Notes: generated by a model from the sequence alone, not told the origin. Numbered from the stretch's first letter, positions 22,326 to 29,252 are shown. The stretch is 37,759 bases of DNA from Micromonospora orduensis (GCF_006228125.1 NZ_VDFY01000104.1:1-37759); one strand, 5' to 3'. A program made the numbers and translations.

Positions 22326-23219
22326 TGAGCCCGGGTTCCAGAGCGCGCGGAGCTGGTCGAGGACGACCGTCGTTCCGGCGCTGAGCGTGCGATCGGAGTG
22401 GGTGACGAGGTGGACGGCCGGCGCAGGTGGGAGTGGCCCGGGAACGGCGATGAGCGCGCCTTCCCGCAACTCGGCGGCGGCGGTGGCGGTGGGAAGCACC
22501 GCCCATCCGAGCCCGGCCGCGACGCAGCGCTTGACGGCTTCGATGCTGCCGAACCGGACGCGGCGAACGTCCGGTTGCCCGACGGCGAACAGGCTGCGGG
22601 CGACCTGGTCGCTGTAGCTGCAGTCGTCCTCGAGCAGGAGTACGTCGTGCTCGGCCAGCTGCGCCCAGGTGACTGGACCTGCCGGCAGGTCCAGGTCGGG
22701 CCCGGCGACAATGGTGAGTTCTTCGGCGCCGAGGACCTCCAGATGAAGGTCGACGGCGGACATGTCGGGTTCGAGGAGCAGAGCAGCTTGGGCGGTGCCA
22801 GCGCGTACGGCCTGGAGCGCCTGCGCGGTGCCCCCTGGTGCGAGCGACAGCCGGACCTGGGGCGCGAGTAAGCGCAGCTTGCCGAGCACGGCGGGAAGTC
22901 GGTAGGCGCACACGGACTCAGGAGCCACGAGCCGCACCCGGCCAGACGGTCGGCCGTCTCGGGCGGGCACCTCGGAGGTGAGACGGCCCTCCAGATCGAG
23001 CAACTGGGTGGCGTACGACAGGAGCCGGGTGCCGGCGTCGGTCAGCACAGCCCCGGACGGGAGCCGGTCGAAGAGTCGGACGCCCAAGTGCCGCTCGAGG
23101 GCTTGCACATGCCCGGTCACGGTGGACTGCACGTAGCCGAGCTCCCGTGCCGTTGCCGTGAAACTGCCGGTGCGGGCCACGGCGGTGAAGGTCCGCAGCA
23201 GGTCCGTCTCCACTGCCAT
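22305..23219 (-). CDS. LysR-family transcriptional regulator with IS-derived C-terminus
   Basis: A 304-residue LTTR: winged HTH at residues 1-60 (TGSFTATARELGYVQSTVTGH) and a periplasmic-binding-like effector domain (about 90-295). It probably controls the divergent phzF gene, the classic LTTR arrangement. ATG 23219 has AGGAAAGGA immediately upstream. The C-terminal residues SLIAYDH and the stop are encoded by the IS982 end remnant and equal the last residues of the IS transposase, so the native end was lost; the native part reaches LRALWNPG, close to full LTTR length, so the protein may still work. The effector is unknown. Confidence 0.9.
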   Translation of the reverse strand: MAVETDLLRTFTAVARTGSFTATARELGYVQSTVTGHVQALERHLGVRLFDRLPSGAVLTDAGTRLLSYATQLLDLEGRLTSEVPARDGRPSGRVRLVAPESVCAYRLPAVLGKLRLLAPQVRLSLAPGGTAQALQAVRAGTAQAALLLEPDMSAVDLHLEVLGAEELTIVAGPDLDLPAGPVTWAQLAEHDVLLLEDDCSYSDQVARSLFAVGQPDVRRVRFGSIEAVKRCVAAGLGWAVLPTATAAAELREGALIAVPGPLPPAPAVHLVTHSDRTLSAGTTVVLDQLRALWNPGSLIAYDH

Positions 23220-23248
23220 TCCTTTCCTCGATTGGTTCTATCATGACT

Positions 23249-23265
23249 CATCGTTGGACTCGATG
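23249..23265. promoter_or_regulatory. Inverted repeat between lysR and phzF, candidate LysR site
   Basis: CATCG-TTGGACT-CGATG has perfect 5-bp arms in the 82-bp divergent intergenic region. LysR proteins bind interrupted dyads in such positions. There is no further support. Confidence 0.35.
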
Positions 23266-23301
23266 GGGTTACGCGGCGAGACTAGCCCTCGGAGGTGCTC
23301 G

Positions 23302-24186
23302 ATGACTGACACAGACGACGCGACCATCGCGCGGCCCGAGGCCGTCGACGTGGAGGTACTGCGCTACGCCGCTTTCCCGGACGGGGCCGGAGGCGGAAAC
23401 CCCGCGGGTGTGGTGCTGGATGCGACCGGCCTCGACGACGCCATCCGCCTGGCCGTCGCAGCCTCGGTCGGCTATTCCGAGACGGCGTTCATCGAACCCA
23501 CGAGGCGGGACGGGGAGTTCCGGGTGCGGTACTTCAGCCCGCTGGCTGAGGTGGCGTTCTGTGGACACGCGACGATTGCCGCCGCCGTCGCCCTGGCCGA
23601 ACGCCGCGGCAGCGGGCCGCTGCTGTTTCAGACCCTCGCCGGCGCGGTCGAGGTGAACACCGATGAGAGCGATGCCGGCCGGATCGCCACGCTCACCAGC
23701 GTCCCCACCCGTACCCGGCCGGCCTCCGGCGAGGAGCTCGCCGCCGCTCTCGCGGCGCTTGGCTGGCGCTCGGCCGACCTGGACCCCCGGTACCCCGTAC
23801 ACGTCGCGTACGCGGGCAACGATCACCTCGTCCTCGCCGTGTCGGACCGCGCCCGCTTGGCGGACTTGCACTACAACTACGACACGCTGGCAGCCCTGAT
23901 GGCCGGTCGCGGCTGGACCACGCTCCAACTCGTACACGCCCACACGCCGCTGCTGTTCTCTGCCCGCAACCCCTTCCCGCCCGGCGGTGTCGTGGAGGAC
24001 CCTGCCACCGGAGCGGCCGCGGCCGCCTTCGGCGGTTACCTGCGGGCACTCCACCTGGTGGACCTTCCGGCGCAGATCACGCTCCTGCAGGGCGCGGACA
24101 TGGGTAGCCCCAGCCGCCTGCTCGTTGACGTCACCGGCGACGACGACCGCGTGCAGGTGGCCGGCAGCGCCAGATCGATCCGCTAA
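23302..24186 (+). CDS. PhzF-family isomerase/epimerase-like protein
   Basis: A 294-residue PhzF family protein with the diaminopimelate-epimerase-like double-barrel fold: GGNPAGVVLD (31-40), catalytic-type Glu60 in YSETAFIEP, FCGHAT (87-92) and the C-terminal VEDPATGAAAAAFGGYL. PhzF of phenazine synthesis isomerises trans-2,3-dihydro-3-hydroxyanthranilate, but most homologues stand alone and have unknown substrates; no other phenazine gene is present. GGAGGTG at 23291-23297 precedes ATG 23302 by 4-5 nt. It is divergent from lysR, its likely regulator, and is carried between IS982 sequences. Confidence 0.9.
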   Translation: MTDTDDATIARPEAVDVEVLRYAAFPDGAGGGNPAGVVLDATGLDDAIRLAVAASVGYSETAFIEPTRRDGEFRVRYFSPLAEVAFCGHATIAAAVALAERRGSGPLLFQTLAGAVEVNTDESDAGRIATLTSVPTRTRPASGEELAAALAALGWRSADLDPRYPVHVAYAGNDHLVLAVSDRARLADLHYNYDTLAALMAGRGWTTLQLVHAHTPLLFSARNPFPPGGVVEDPATGAAAAAFGGYLRALHLVDLPAQITLLQGADMGSPSRLLVDVTGDDDRVQVAGSARSIR

Positions 24187-24291
24187 GAGGGGAACAGGTC
24201 AAATTGCCTGGTGGTAAGGACAGCCGTCCGATGATCGGTGCCTGTGGTCAGCCCTGATCGCCGCGCCGATCCTGGTAGCAGTCCACCCTAG

Positions 24292-25271
24292 ACGAGTAAG
24301 TCCGAACTCCTTTGGTTAGTGGTCGTAGGCGATCAGGGACCTGGTGACGGCCTGGCCGGTGGTGCGGTTGTGCCAGATTGCGGCGGTCATCGCGAGGAGG
24401 CGTTGCGCGACGCGGACGGCGACGCCTTCGATGCTGCGTCCGCCGTGTAGTTCGAGGTCGAGTTGGCCCTTGAGCGTGTCGTTGACCGACTCGATGAGTC
24501 GCCGGATCGGTTTCAGGAGGTGTTCGCCGGGTCGTGGTGTGCGGTTGCGGTAGGACGGGCGGAGCAGCCGGACTCCGCGCTCAGCCAGCCAGCGGTCCAA
24601 CTCGGCGGACACGTAGCCCTTGTCCGCGATGATCAGCAGCCCGGGACGTTGCGAGATCAGGTCCGGGTCGTGTTCAAGGATCGCGGTCAACACCTGCCGT
24701 TCATCGATTTTCGGGCTGGCCAGGGCCCAGGTGATCGGCAGGCCGGACGGGGTGCAGACCAGATGCAGGCGCAGGCCCCAGAAGAACCTCGAGTGCGAGG
24801 CGCAGTAGCCGTAGCCGGCCCACCCGGCCAGGCCCGAGCGTTTCACCGTCGGTCGGGACCGGCCGCACTCCACCGGGGTCGAGTCGACGACCCAGGCGCC
24901 GTCGGTCCACAGGTCGGTGTCCTCGGCGACGGCCCGGATGGCGCGCTTGAGTAGCGGCAGCGCCGCCCGGAGGCGTTTGTTGTACCCGGACTGGCCCGGC
25001 AGGTACGGAGACGCGCCAGGTAGGTGACCGGGGACGAACCGCAGCCAGCGGGCCTCGGAACGGACCCCGAGCAGGACCTGCGCCACTGCCAGGGTCAGCA
25101 GCTCAGCGTCGGACAACCGCGGTGGCCGTCCGGCTCGGGGCGGCCGTCCCAGCCAGTCATCGATCTTCACGTACAGTGCGGTCAGAAGGGTGTTGAGGTC
25201 GGTCGTCACAAACTGATCTTCAACACCCTTCGCCTGTCTGCACAGACCCGAAGGACTTCGGACTTACTCGT
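24292..25271 (-). mobile_element. IS982-family insertion sequence, complete
   Basis: A 980-bp IS with terminal inverted repeats of about 24 bp: ACGAGTAAGTCCGAACTCCT at the left and, reading inward, ACGAGTAAGTCCGAAGTCCT at the right (22 of 24 positions match over the full repeat). CTAG flanks both ends (24288-24291 and 25272-25275), as target duplication or preferred target. One transposase gene fills it. Confidence 0.88.
24316..25209 (-). CDS. IS982-family transposase
   Basis: A 297-residue DDE transposase of the IS982 family. Expected catalytic residues are Asp109 (VVDSTPVEC), Asp196 (IIADKGYVS) and Glu240 (RRLIESVNDTLKGQ); the N-terminal MTTDLNTLLTALYVKIDD segment is typical of actinobacterial members. 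The start is GTG 25209 and the stop TAA at 24316 lies close to the left inverted repeat. No frameshift is seen, so it may be active. Its last codons (SLIAYDH) recur at the end of lysR. Confidence 0.93.
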   Translation of the reverse strand: MTTDLNTLLTALYVKIDDWLGRPPRAGRPPRLSDAELLTLAVAQVLLGVRSEARWLRFVPGHLPGASPYLPGQSGYNKRLRAALPLLKRAIRAVAEDTDLWTDGAWVVDSTPVECGRSRPTVKRSGLAGWAGYGYCASHSRFFWGLRLHLVCTPSGLPITWALASPKIDERQVLTAILEHDPDLISQRPGLLIIADKGYVSAELDRWLAERGVRLLRPSYRNRTPRPGEHLLKPIRRLIESVNDTLKGQLDLELHGGRSIEGVAVRVAQRLLAMTAAIWHNRTTGQAVTRSLIAYDH

Positions 25272-25565
25272 CTAGCCGAGCGCTGGGCCGCCATGACTGG
25301 AGGCAGGACCTCTGGTTGGGGCTCGTTGCTCAATGACGCGTCCGGGCCGGCGATCTACCTGACGATGCCGTACGGGATAGCCGGAGAGTTGTCGGCCGAG
25401 GCCGCCCGGCTGGCGGCCGAGCATGGCCTTGTCTGCTATGACCCGCAGTCAGAGCACCTACGGCCAGCACCTGAGGACGAGGTAGCGCGTCGGGCCATCC
25501 ACGGGCCACAAGCCGGTGCGACGCCAGGCCGAACGAGGCCACCAGGGACCATGCCGACCAGGTAA
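25272..25565 (+). pseudogene. Small hypothetical protein (MSYDLAVWEG family), 3' part
   Basis: The continuation of the gene interrupted at 22283. From CTAG onward the frame reads AERWAAMTGG, then SGPAIYLTMPYG and ARLAAEHGLVCYDPQ, the conserved C-terminal half of the family. ATG 25293 could start a 90-residue product but no ribosome-binding site is seen. The frame runs on through the 19-bp end repeat, so the last 20 or so residues are probably not native. Confidence 0.65.
25491..25509 (+). repeat. 19-bp direct repeat near right element end (candidate integrase arm site)
   Basis: An exact copy of the 19-mer at 13652-13670 in the same orientation, 87 bp from attR. GGCCACCAGGGACCA at 25537-25551 lies between it and attR and resembles 21886-21900. 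Confidence 0.55.
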
Positions 25566-25595
25566 ATCGCCGTGCCAGCCGGCCTTTCGGTCCAA

Positions 25596-25638
25596 TTCCC
25601 AAGCTGACAGTGCGGGTTCGATTCCCGTCACCCGCTCC
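25596..25638 (+). repeat. attR: 43-bp attachment core
   Basis: Identical to 13537-13579. This is the original chromosomal 3' half of tRNA-Gly, displaced by integration; it cannot form a tRNA because the 5' half is absent. It marks the right boundary of the element. Confidence 0.95.
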
Positions 25639-25643
25639 ACGCA

Positions 25644-25685
25644 CGAAGGCCCTGGCCAGGACGACAGTCCAGCCGGGGCCTTTCG
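25644..25685 (+). terminator. Original tRNA-Gly terminator downstream of attR
   Basis: CGAAGGCCCTGG (25644-25655) pairs with CCGGGGCC-T-TTCG (25673-25685, one bulged base). It resembles the hairpin after attL at 13584-13625 in stem sequence and spacing. Confidence 0.65.
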
Positions 25686-25699
25686 ATATCTGGGGACGG

Positions 25700-26064
25700 T
25701 CAGGAGCGGGGTCTGGCGTTGCGCAGCCTGATGCCGCTGAAGCCGACCGAGCTGTCGGTCACCACGTCCCAGAAGGGCCAGAGGTTGTCCAGCACGCGAA
25801 GCTGGATTCCCGCCTCGGCGTGACACCGCAGCAGGTCACCCACCGGCTCGGCAGGGCCGAGGGGTGTGACGGGCTCGACCGCCACGAGCGCGTGCGGTTC
25901 GGGAGCGCCGAAGGGTTGGGAAGCGATCGGCTGGCAGCCGGTACGCGAACAGTCGCGCCCCCCGCATCGCTTCCAGCCAGCCGTACTCGATCGCATGGAC
26001 CCGCTCGCCGCAGCCCGCCCCGATGACGCGATCACGATCCCACCTGCCCAGGCTCCGGTCGCAT
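25700..26064 (-). pseudogene. DUF6886 family protein, decayed
   Basis: The C-terminal part is clear in one frame: EPHALVAVEPVTPLGPAEP, VGDLLRCHAEAGIQLRVLDN and SSVGFSGIRLRNARPRS. The preceding part, DRDRVIGAGCGERVHAIEYG and MRGARLFAYRLPADRF, is in another frame, so a 1-nt insertion lies near 25918-25921 in a C run. Upstream of about 26040 a further frame change seems needed, and the N-terminal third is missing. The family has unknown function. It sits directly beyond attR. The stretch 26065-26165 has no recognised feature. Confidence 0.65.
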
Positions 26065-26165
26065 CTGGTTGTTCCTAGCTGGGAGGGGGTGCAGAGCTCA
26101 ACCGCGTTCTGGCAGCCGTACGCGGGCAACACGGATTTCGGACCAGCCGACGCCGTCCAACTCAC

Positions 26166-26214
26166 AGATCTTGGACAGTTTCCGTTCAGGCGGGACGGAA
26201 ACTGTCCAAGATCT
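26166..26214. repeat. Large perfect palindrome (20-bp arms)
   Basis: AGATCTTGGACAGTTTCCGT (26166-26185) is the exact reverse complement of 26195-26214, with a 9-nt loop. It starts 15 nt after the stop of the minus-strand reductase gene, where it could terminate transcription. It is much less GC-rich than other terminators in the window and unusually long, which would also fit a dispersed palindromic repeat. Confidence 0.75.
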
Positions 26215-26229
26215 CTGGAGTCGGTGGGT

Positions 26230-26874
26230 TCATCGTCTCCAGAACAGGAGGTGGGTGACTCCGCTGGCGCTGGGCACCGCCTCGAGGTGGAAGCGGTCGA
26301 GAAGATTGGTGTGGCTGTCCCACAGGCGCTCGCCCCGGTGCAGGTCGACGGGCGCGACGGCGATGTGCATCGTGTCGACCAGGTCGGCCTCGATGAACTC
26401 GCGGATGGTCGCGACTCCACCACCGAGGCGTACGTCCCGGCCGTCGGCTGCCTGTCTGGCCCGGTCCAGGGCCTCGGCCGGGCTGGCATCGAGGAAGTGG
26501 AACGTGGTGTCCGCCAGGGTGAACGACGGCCGTTCGTGGTGGGTGAGCACGAAGACCGGGGTGTGGAATGGCGGGTTGTCCCCCCACCATCCCTGCCAGT
26601 CGTGGTTCTCCCAGGGACCACGCTGGGGGCCGAACTTGTTGCGACCCATGATCTCCGCGCCGATGTTGCACTCGGCGTCGCGGGTCAGGTAGTCGTCCAG
26701 GCCGCGAGTGCCGCCGGGCTCGGTGCGATACACGAAGCTTGCGGTGGCGGCCCGCCAGGAGAACAGCGGGTTGGGGTCCGCGTGGCCGAAGGGCCTCTCC
26801 AGGCTCTGCCCCTCTCCGGTCCCGAACCCGTCGCGCGAAACGTTGAAGCACTGCACCCGCAACAGCTGTGGCAT
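26230..26874 (-). CDS. Dihydrofolate reductase / RibD C-terminal-like protein
   Basis: A 214-residue protein of the RibD_C/DHFR-like superfamily (NADPH-dependent reductase fold). Landmarks: FNVSRDGFGTGEGQSLERPF at the N-terminus, GAEIMGRNKFGP, PVFVLTHHERP (about 108-118), and DGRDVRLGGGVATIREFI (about 148-165), the nucleotide-binding glycine region. Most standalone actinobacterial members have unknown substrates. GGAAGGAGA lies just before ATG 26874. It follows a homologous gene by 33 nt and forms a two-gene operon. Confidence 0.88.
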   Translation of the reverse strand: MPQLLRVQCFNVSRDGFGTGEGQSLERPFGHADPNPLFSWRAATASFVYRTEPGGTRGLDDYLTRDAECNIGAEIMGRNKFGPQRGPWENHDWQGWWGDNPPFHTPVFVLTHHERPSFTLADTTFHFLDASPAEALDRARQAADGRDVRLGGGVATIREFIEADLVDTMHIAVAPVDLHRGERLWDSHTNLLDRFHLEAVPSASGVTHLLFWRR

Positions 26875-26907
26875 TGGCGTCTCCTTCCGAGTTGATGGGG
26901 TGGTGCT

Positions 26908-27612
26908 TCAGTTCGTGGTGACCGTCGGGCCGCCGCCGCTGCCCCGGTCGTCGAGCACGAGCGGGGCGCGACCATCCACCGCGTACCGGATGTGGGTGAC
27001 CTGCGGGGTGTGGATGACCCGGGTCGGCGTCAGTTCGATCGCTTCCTTGTCGCCGAGGTCGAGGTCCGCGTCGAACAGCCGCAGGCCGGTGCCGAGCACG
27101 ACAGGTACGACGTGCAGCTCCAATTCGTCGAGCAGACCCGCCTTGAGGACCTGCCGTACGAGGCTGCCGCCTCCGGCAACCGCGACGTTCTTGCCGCCGG
27201 CCACGGCGCGCGCCTGCTCGACGGCGCTGGCCACGCCGTCGGTGACGTAGGTGAAGCTGGTGCCGCCTTCGCGCAGCAGGGTCTGGCGGGGGCGGTGCGT
27301 GACCACGAAGACCGGCGCCCGGAACGGCGGGTCCGCCCCCCAGGGCACCTCACCGCCGTCGGCCATCCGGCGACCCATCACGTACGCGCCGGCCGCCTCG
27401 AACGACTCGGCGACCACCGCGGAGTTGGTGTCCTGTTCCCCGCCGGCGAAGCCCTGCCGCTCGCGCCACGACATCGCCTCGGTCACCCAGCGGGTGACCC
27501 GGAAGAATCCCGCGCTTTCGGCCGAGTCCATCCAGTCGCCGTCGCCGGCGAACTGCGGGCCGGCGTAGAACCCGTCCGCCGACACCGAGAGTTGTGCGGT
27601 CACCTTCGTCAT
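26908..27612 (-). CDS. Dihydrofolate reductase / RibD C-terminal-like protein (paralogue)
   Basis: A 234-residue homologue of the next gene, with LSVSADGFYAGPQ at the start, GAYVMGRRMADGGEVPWG (about 81-98), PVFVVTHRPRQ and GGKNVAVAGGGSLVRQVLKA (about 150-169). The predicted fold is the RibD reductase domain with NADPH binding at the glycine-rich turn. ATG 27612 is preceded by GAGGAGAGGAACGAG. It is the first gene of a two-gene minus-strand operon, probably a tandem duplication that diverged. Cellular role unknown. Confidence 0.88.
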   Translation of the reverse strand: MTKVTAQLSVSADGFYAGPQFAGDGDWMDSAESAGFFRVTRWVTEAMSWRERQGFAGGEQDTNSAVVAESFEAAGAYVMGRRMADGGEVPWGADPPFRAPVFVVTHRPRQTLLREGGTSFTYVTDGVASAVEQARAVAGGKNVAVAGGGSLVRQVLKAGLLDELELHVVPVVLGTGLRLFDADLDLGDKEAIELTPTRVIHTPQVTHIRYAVDGRAPLVLDDRGSGGGPTVTTN

Positions 27613-27733
27613 CGCGCTCGTTCCTCTCCTCGGGTGCACCCGGCTTCGGGTGCCTGCTCATGGAGGGGTCGGAGCCGATCGGGAAGCCCCTACAGCAAAC
27701 AACTGTGACGGGCGCCATACAGGCGTGCCGGCG

Positions 27734-27868
27734 TCAGCCTGCGGGTTGCCTGCTCAGCGAGGTGCCGGAATGTGTGTAGCCGTGGCGGTGGTAGAAGCGC
27801 ACCGCCCCGGCGTCGCGGTGGTGGACGACCGCTTCGCGCTGCGGCAGCGGGTAGACGTCGCGACGCGG
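27734..27868 (-). pseudogene. GNAT acetyltransferase C-terminal remnant
   Basis: About 43 codons read YPLPQREAVVHHRDAGAVRF, then YHRHGYTHSGTSLSRQPAG and a stop. The RDAGAVRFYHRHGY pattern is typical of the last helix and strand of GNAT N-acetyltransferases (acetyl-CoA site A). An in-frame stop ends the reading frame upstream, and the N-terminal domain is absent. It overlaps the promoter region of the F420-type oxidoreductase. The remaining bases of 27613-27882 show nothing further. Confidence 0.45.
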
Positions 27869-27869
27869 C

Positions 27870-27875
27870 TAGGCT
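27870..27875 (+). promoter_or_regulatory. -10 element for a leaderless transcript
   Basis: TAGGCT ends 7 nt before ATG 27883, the spacing of an actinobacterial leaderless promoter; no Shine-Dalgarno sequence precedes that ATG. Confidence 0.45.
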
Positions 27876-27882
27876 GGCGATC

Positions 27883-28761
27883 ATGCGGATTGGCATCGTG
27901 ATCCTGCCGGATCAGCGTTGGTCGGAGTCGCGGAGTCGCTGGCGGCAGGCCGACGAGTGGGGCTTCGACCACGCCTGGACGTACGACCACCTGGGCTGGC
28001 GGGACCTCGTCGACGGGCCGTGGTTCGACTCGATGGGCACGTTGACCGCCGCCGCCACGGTGACCGAACGGATCCGGCTGGGCACTCTCGTGGCGTCGCC
28101 GAACTTCCGGCACCCGGCGGCGTTCGCCCGGCAGATCACGACTGTGGACGACGTGTCGGACGGCCGGCTGCTGCTGGGTCTGGGCGCGGGCGGGATCGGC
28201 TTCGACTCGGCGGTGCTGGGCGGCGAGACGTTGCCGCCGCGTCAGCGGGTCGACCGGTTCGCCGAGTTCACCGAACTGCTGGATCTGATCCTGCGGGAGG
28301 ACGGCACCACCTGGCGGGGCGAGTGGTTCGCCGCGGTGGACGCCCGCAACAATCCCGGCTGTGTGCAGCAGCCCCGGGTGCCGTTCGTGGTGGCCGCGAA
28401 CGGGCCACGGTCGATGCGGTTGGTGGCCCGGTTCGGTCAGGGCTGGGTGACCACCGGCACCGATGCCGACGACGTCGAGGGCTGGTGGGACACCGTGTCG
28501 GCGCTGTCCGCGCGGATGGATCGCACGCTGGCCGAGGCCGGTCGCGATCCGGCCACTCTGGACCGTTACCTCTCGCTGGACGCGGCGCCGGTGTTCTCGC
28601 TCAGCAGCGCGCAGTTCTTCGCCGATCAGGTCGGCCGGGCCGCCGACCTGGGCTTCACCGACGTGGTGACGCACTGGCCGAGGGCCAGCAGTTGGTACGC
28701 CGGTGACGAGGCCGTGCTGGCGGACGTGGCGACGCGGTTGCTGCCCGCGCTGCGGGGCTGA
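27883..28761 (+). CDS. LLM-class (luciferase-like, probably F420-dependent) oxidoreductase
   Basis: A 292-residue TIM-barrel protein of the luciferase-like monooxygenase family. It begins MRIGIVILPDQRW and has RIRLGTLVASPNFRHPAAFA (about 64-83), VDDVSDGRLLLGLGAGG (about 88-104) and VAANGPRSMRLVARFGQGWV (about 170-189), the patterns of F420- or FMN-binding LLM flavoproteins. Actinomycetes use many such enzymes with F420; the substrate is unknown. Translation is probably leaderless. The gene converges on the ASCH gene with 10 nt between stops. Confidence 0.88.
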   Translation: MRIGIVILPDQRWSESRSRWRQADEWGFDHAWTYDHLGWRDLVDGPWFDSMGTLTAAATVTERIRLGTLVASPNFRHPAAFARQITTVDDVSDGRLLLGLGAGGIGFDSAVLGGETLPPRQRVDRFAEFTELLDLILREDGTTWRGEWFAAVDARNNPGCVQQPRVPFVVAANGPRSMRLVARFGQGWVTTGTDADDVEGWWDTVSALSARMDRTLAEAGRDPATLDRYLSLDAAPVFSLSSAQFFADQVGRAADLGFTDVVTHWPRASSWYAGDEAVLADVATRLLPALRG

Positions 28762-28771
28762 GCCCGCACCG

Positions 28772-29203
28772 TCAGGTGCCGAGGTCGCCGCTGGCCACGC
28801 CGCCCGCACCGCTGGAGATCAGCCGCAGCCGCAGGCACACGATCGGCGTGTCGTCGTCGACCGGGGTGCCGAGCCGCGCCCAGTAGGCCGAGTGGCCGGC
28901 CCGCCACTCCTCGATCGAACGGTCGCCCTCGCCCTCGGCGCGGGCGAACTCCCAGGGCACGTCGCCGAAGCGGACCACCTCGACGCCGGTGATCTCGACG
29001 ACACCGGCCAGCGCGTCGTCGTCGTCGACGAGAACGAGCCGCTCGCCGACCCGCTCCAGCTCCTCGCCCTCCTGGGCGTACTCGGCCAGCCGGCCGGCGG
29101 TGGCGGTCTTCACGCCGGCCAGCACGAGGGTGTTCAGGGTCGTCCGTAGCTCGCCGGGGGTGCCGAGGGCGAGGGTGCGCAGTTCACCGATCCGAGGCCA
29201 CAT
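28772..29203 (-). CDS. ASCH domain-containing protein
   Basis: A 143-residue ASCH (PUA-like) protein. The opening RTLALGTPGELRTTLNTLVLAGVKTATAGRL carries the G-x-K-x-x-T-x-R-like ASCH signature (VKTATAGR near residue 32), followed by RLVLVDDDDALAGVVEITGV and a C-terminal YWARLG. ASCH proteins bind RNA or nucleotides; related ones are ribonucleases or amidohydrolases, so function is open. ATG 29203 lacks a Shine-Dalgarno sequence; TAGCCT (plus-strand 29211-29216) lies 7 nt upstream, consistent with leaderless expression. Confidence 0.85.
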   Translation of the reverse strand: MWPRIGELRTLALGTPGELRTTLNTLVLAGVKTATAGRLAEYAQEGEELERVGERLVLVDDDDALAGVVEITGVEVVRFGDVPWEFARAEGEGDRSIEEWRAGHSAYWARLGTPVDDDTPIVCLRLRLISSGAGGVASGDLGT

Positions 29204-29252
29204 CCTGCCGAGGCTAGGCCAGCGCGGCCCGGCCCGCCGCCGCAATTCTTGC

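Larger units (their letters stand above)
22280..25275. mobile_element. Composite-transposon-like unit: IS982 end remnant, lysR, phzF, IS982
   Basis: The unit starts with a 42-bp IS982 terminal remnant (22284-22325) and ends with a complete IS982 copy (24292-25271), both in the same orientation. CTAG stands on each outer side (22280-22283 and 25272-25275). Joining the outer flanks through one CTAG restores an open reading frame (AEAL-AERWAAMTGG), strong evidence that the whole 3-kb unit entered at this site with a 4-bp target duplication. The cargo is the divergent lysR-phzF pair. The left IS copy has lost all but its end. Confidence 0.75.
13537..25638. mobile_element. Actinomycete integrative element (AICE, pSAM2 type) in tRNA-Gly, defective for transfer
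   Basis: About 12.06 kb bounded by 43-bp att repeats. The backbone on the minus strand is int-xis-rep-DUF2637-ftsK with each junction overlapping by 1-4 nt, the standard order of pSAM2-like AICEs that excise, replicate by rolling circle and spread between mycelia through an FtsK-like translocase. Here the FtsK-like gene keeps only its C-terminus and the opposing GntR regulator has lost its DNA-binding domain at the same junction (about 17800), so self-transfer should be lost; int, xis and rep look intact, so excision may still be possible. Cargo on the right: deaminase, alpha/beta hydrolase, APH-like kinase, and an IS982-flanked lysR-phzF unit. Confidence 0.92.

Noticed and set aside
23302..24186. 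Phenazine biosynthesis locus
   Set aside because: PhzF homologues usually occur alone; no other phz gene is present in the window.
25596..25638. Second tRNA-Gly gene
   Set aside because: Only the 3' half is present; D-arm and acceptor 5' strand are missing, so it is attR.
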